NCBI GenBank assembly: GCA_008921705.1
Contig: VFFE01007487.1
Coordinates: 1,526,519-1,590,518 of the forward strand
Length of the DNA: 64,000 nt
Reading direction: 5' to 3'
Source of the DNA: Burhinus oedicnemus
Taxonomy: Eukaryota > Chordata > Aves > Charadriiformes > Burhinidae
The notes beneath the pieces were generated by a model, which was given only the letters and a program-made list of their open reading frames with translations, was not told the origin of the DNA and ran no database searches. The position numbers were made by a program, and so were the translations under genes. Of the stretch, positions 60,756-64,000 are shown in pieces. Every line of letters begins with the position of its first letter. Within the stretch, counting starts at the first letter, position 1.

Positions 60756-61272
60756 AATCACAGAATCACAGAATCACCAGGGTTGGAAGGGACCTCTGGA
60801 GATCATCTAGTCCAACGCCCCTGCCAGAGCAGGGTCACCCAGAGCAGGTTGCACAGGACGGCGTCCAGGAGGGTTTGGAATGTCTCCAGAGTCGGAGACT
60901 CCACCACCTCTCTGGGCAGCCTCTTCCAGTGCTCTGCCACCCTCAAACGAAAGAAGTTCCTCCTCGTGTTCAGATGGAACTTCCTATGTTCAAGTTTGTG
61001 CCCGTTACCTCTTGTCCTATCACTGGGCACCACTGCAAAAAGACTGGTGCCATCCTCCCGGCACCCTCCCTTTAAGTATTTATAGGCATTGATGAGATCC
61101 CCCCTCAGTCTTCTCTTCTCCAGACTAAAAAGACCCAAGTCCCTCAGCCTTTCCTCATCAGAAAGATGTTCCAGCCCCCTAATCATCTCTGTAGCCCTTT
61201 GCCGTACCCTCTCCAGCAGTTCCCTGGCCTTCTTGAACCGGGAAGCCCAGAACTGGACACAGGACTCCAAAG
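60756..61272 (-). mobile_element. CR1 LINE, 5'-truncated, best preserved copy
   Basis: Starts with two octamer-like repeats (ATCACAGAATCACAGAATC), then AGGGTTGGAAGGGACCTCTG, GAGATCATCTAGTCCAACGC, a very short 3' UTR, and then the ORF2 C-terminal region in reverse, including CCCCCCTCAGTCTTCTCTTC. Little decay is apparent, so this is probably the youngest CR1 in the window. Its 5' truncation is near 61272, where CR1 similarity ceases. It belongs to a different subfamily from 12735-13272, with a shorter 3' UTR. Confidence 0.95.
60803..61272 (-). pseudogene. CR1 ORF2 C-terminal fragment, frame open
   Basis: Translation on the minus strand gives the C-terminal end of CR1 pol without an internal stop: [83 protein letters not shown] and a stop at 60803-60805. 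A surrounding 196-codon frame extends upstream to 61393, but its first 42 or so residues lie outside recognisable CR1. The endonuclease and catalytic reverse transcriptase domains are missing through 5' truncation, so the product could not mobilise itself. Confidence 0.9.
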
Positions 61273-61577
61273 TCCTGTGCCAGTGTGCTGGGGTCTTGGG
61301 GCAAACCCTGGGGAGCAGCCTGTGGGACAAGGCTCTCCTTTGCTCATCGGGAACTCCGATGGAGGGGACAAGGCAGGATGACACTGACCCCAAAGCATTT
61401 TTCCAGCACTGGGACGTCTCAAGGAGTTGGGATTCCTATAGGGGACCCACTCCATATAGCTGCTGACACCCTGTGGCTGTCGGGAAGAAATGCAGTGGCA
61501 TTCACAGAAGGGTTGGGCAAATTTGGGTTTGAAAAATGTGCTTCCAGGAAAAAGAAAAAAGCGACTGTTCTCAGAAG

Positions 61578-61595
61578 AAAAAAAAAAAAAAAAAA
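61578..61595. repeat. Poly(A) tract of 18
   Basis: A run preceded by an A/G-rich stretch. About 300 bp upstream of the CR1 5' junction in element orientation, and not part of CR1. Confidence 0.85.
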
Positions 61596-62882
61596 GAAGG
61601 AAACAAATCTCCAAAAGACGCTTCCCAGTTGTGCTTTTTAGTGTCACCGCAGGGACAAAGGTGGCAGCTGGCTGGCTGGCAGCCTGCTTGTGACTGTCTG
61701 CTGTGCTCCCAAGGCCATGGGCCAAGGGCAAGAAGCTTTGAAGACTTCCCAGTTTGGGGGACGAGTGAGGGAAGGCAACTGCAAAAAAAATAGAGGACAC
61801 AGCCACCTCCTCACTAAAAAACTTCTTTAACTCTTTCCCCTTCTTGCTCCATGTCCCTCCTCTCATAGTTTGTTTGCCACCAACGCCACACAGAATATTT
61901 TCCCCTCTGTATTTTCTTTCCCAGCTGCCAAGAGATCTACGTACAAACACAAGTTTCTCCCTTTTATAAGCAATCATTTAGTCCTCCTCCAAGAGAGCAT
62001 AACCAAAACAGAGAAAGAAAAAGAAAAATAAGAAAAAGGAGAGGCATGATCATCTCTGCTCTGCTTCTCAACACGAAGGGGTAGGGGGAAGTTGTTGGCC
62101 CAGGACAAAATTGGCAGTCTAATAAGTTTTAGCTTTAGCCTTTGAAGATGAGAGAAGAAGCAGTCGATTGTCATAAAGGGAGCAGGCATGTCCCTTTAAA
62201 CCACAAAGCCTGCAAAGATAGCCTGGAGTCCCAAAAATAAAGGCTTCACAGTGCCTTCCTCTGTCACTCCCGGACAGAAATAGTAGTCCAGTGGGGACCG
62301 TTACGGCTGTGATAAGAAGCACCAGTCTGCTCCGATGAATGCAGCTGGGCCCAGAAGGGCGCAGGCGGCGGGAGGAGGTCAGCTCCTGGCTCCTGGGGCA
62401 GCTGGTTGGGCTTTGGTCTCCATCACCCAGACTGGCATCGCCTACGGAGGCGAGCCCTGCCTGGGAACATGGCTCTTCCCTCCTGGTATGGAAATGAAGC
62501 ACCTGAGCCAACTCAGGATTGCTCCCCATGGCCCGTTTTGTAGCTTGTCCTTTGTCTCGCCCTGTTTTAAACGTCCTGAGGAGGGCTGGAGGGCTCAGGC
62601 TGAGCTCAAGGCTGTGAATGATGCCGGTGTCCCAGGAGGCACCAATGTCGGGTTTTATGGCACATCCATCTCTGCATGACGGAGCTGTGCCTCCTGCATC
62701 CCTTGTGGAGGTGTCCTCCCTATTTGGGACAGCTGGTGATCCGCTTTCATCACCGTAAACTGCTCTGAGAGTACTAAAATCCAGTGCTGGGAGCTGCACG
62801 GCACAGGACCCAGCCAAAAAAAGGGCAGGATGAGACCACCAGCTAGTGAGAGATGCCCTTTTAGATGGCCCTGGGGCTGGCA

Positions 62883-62925
62883 TGGGGACAGTGGGTGGCA
62901 GTGGGGACAGTGGGTGGCAGTGGGA
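62883..62925. repeat. Tandem duplication of a 19-bp unit
   Basis: TGGGGACAGTGGGTGGCAG occurs twice in a row (62883-62901 and 62902-62920) and is followed by the first bases of a third unit. G-rich on the plus strand. Confidence 0.9.
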
Positions 62926-64000
62926 CCGCTACTACAGCTGCGCCATCTGCTGCACACGCAGAGAAGCTTCGGCCAAAAAGGAGCTTTTTGGGCTACAAAT
63001 AACCAAAAATAATTGATGGCCCGTCCCCAACCCCTTCTCATTCCTCTTCCTTTTGTGCTGGATGCACAGGCATTGCTGCTCACCTCCTCTACTTTTTTCA
63101 CCATCTCCCATGGATCAAGCAGACCTTGGATGCACCTTGATAAGTGTTGGTTAAGTAACTATTAAAGAGCCTTTTTTTCCCCCTTCTGTCTTAAGAGGGA
63201 GATCTGTAGAGAGAGCAGAAAAGACATGAGCTCCAGGCTCACTCAATCTGTTTTCCCAAGGGCTCTGTGAAGCAACCTCAAGGGAGTGTGAAGATCTCCC
63301 AACCTGAGGTTACTGCATTTTGTTTCAGTTTCATCAAACTGATCTAATTTCACCACAACAAAACCTTGGAAACAGGGAAGGCTCTCCCTCAAAAGGAAAT
63401 CAGGTGTTGGGAAAGAGTAAGCAAATGGTAATTCCAGTAAGGGGGCTGTTTTCAAGCAAATTCTCAGTTCCAGACATTTCAAGCTGTTGTTTGGATGAAG
63501 ATCAGTGTGTACCTCAAAATGCATGGGATTTTGCATATTATATCTCCCTGACTTGGAATTTCACTAAAAGATCTCCCAAACTTTGGAACTATGAAACACC
63601 AGCACTAACACACTCTGGCAGGACTTCAAGGAAAAGGCGTTGCTCCTTCTTTGCAGGTTTGAGATCCTGTTTCTTTTCTTGCCGTCACCAGTCCGCGTTA
63701 CTTCCTCTAGAGTCCCTGCTGCTACTGGTGCGTAAATCTGGGGTGATGTCCTTGAGTTCCTCCAGCACAAAGCTGGAGGTGATCACAGAAATAACTGGTT
63801 GCCCTTAGAAGTGATTCTGCTGAAGCCCGGGACATTGCTTCAGTGAAAGGAGGGGTTAAACTCTTAGATACCTCATCATTCAACTACTGCACCACCGTCT
63901 AGGGATGTCTTGGCTGGGACCCTTCTAGGAGGCAACCTGTGCAAGGACAAAGCCAGGAGAGCCGTGTGAACCGAGGGGAAGAGCAGCACAGATGAAAGGG

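Larger units (their letters stand above)
61273..64000. other. Unique sequence, no gene seen
   Basis: Contains an A run (61578-61595) and a 19-bp tandem duplication (62883-62925). Two of the longest frames in the window lie here (264 codons, 61183-61977 minus, and 254 codons, 62119-62883 minus). The first crosses the A run as polyphenylalanine and overlaps CR1 in another frame; the second has no domain I can name. Neither is called a gene. Confidence 0.45.

Noticed and set aside
61183..61977. 264-codon open frame, minus strand
   Set aside because: It overlaps CR1 ORF2 in a different frame, crosses an A run as polyphenylalanine, and shows no domain. Chance frame.
62119..62883. 254-codon open frame, minus strand
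   Set aside because: No recognisable domain, signal peptide or repeat. Serine/arginine/leucine-rich composition fits GC-biased non-coding DNA. It would need transcript or conservation evidence.
1..64000. CRISPR array, operon, rRNA or mitochondrial insertion
   Set aside because: No regularly spaced direct repeats, no tightly packed frames, and no rRNA or mitochondrial gene sequence recognised.

Overview
The window reads as nuclear DNA from a bird, and I find no host protein-coding gene in it. The main evidence for a bird is a set of CR1 LINE 3' ends, most closing with the ATTCTATG-type octamer, present in both orientations. Two solo LTRs of one family also sit between 5-bp target-site duplications. 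In addition there are worn copies of CR1 and MIR-like SINEs of the kind shared among amniotes. Nothing looks prokaryotic: there are no operons, no tightly packed long frames, and no CRISPR array. The species and the chromosome cannot be told from the sequence alone.

Layout. 1-1.8 kb: a 192-bp inverted repeat, 97% identical, around a 1.2-kb spacer. 3-9 kb: a CR1 tail and a MIR-like SINE. 12.7-19.3 kb: the main CR1 cluster, with a CR1 copy carrying a relic of the ORF2 C-terminus, two CR1 3' ends back to back, one further CR1 tail and two ancient antisense CR1 relics. 23-25 kb: an antisense CR1 tail followed by a CpG-rich, G-run-rich segment. 25-38 kb: mostly unique sequence with one 46-A tract and two more CpG-rich segments (35.4-35.9 and 38.3-38.7 kb). 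39.6-40.9 kb: a CR1 tail and solo LTR 1 (+). 41-51 kb: microsatellites and unique sequence. 51.6-52.3 kb: solo LTR 2 (-), keeping TATAAA and ATTAAA signals. 55.5-56.6 kb: a long ancient CR1 relic and a 10-bp-unit minisatellite. 60.2-61.3 kb: a MIR-like relic and the best preserved CR1, whose ORF2 C-terminal frame is still open.

Interpretation. The sequence is best read as intergenic or large-intron DNA shaped by retroposition: CR1 of several ages, solo LTR formation, and slippage tracts. The longest open frames that are not CR1 (up to 264 codons) match no family I recognise and are treated as chance. The items most worth a second look are the 192-bp inverted repeat, the three CpG-rich segments without an identifiable exon, and LTR 2 with intact promoter and polyadenylation signals. 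I did not find a convincing new biological system. All repeat-family calls come from recognition by eye, not from a database search.
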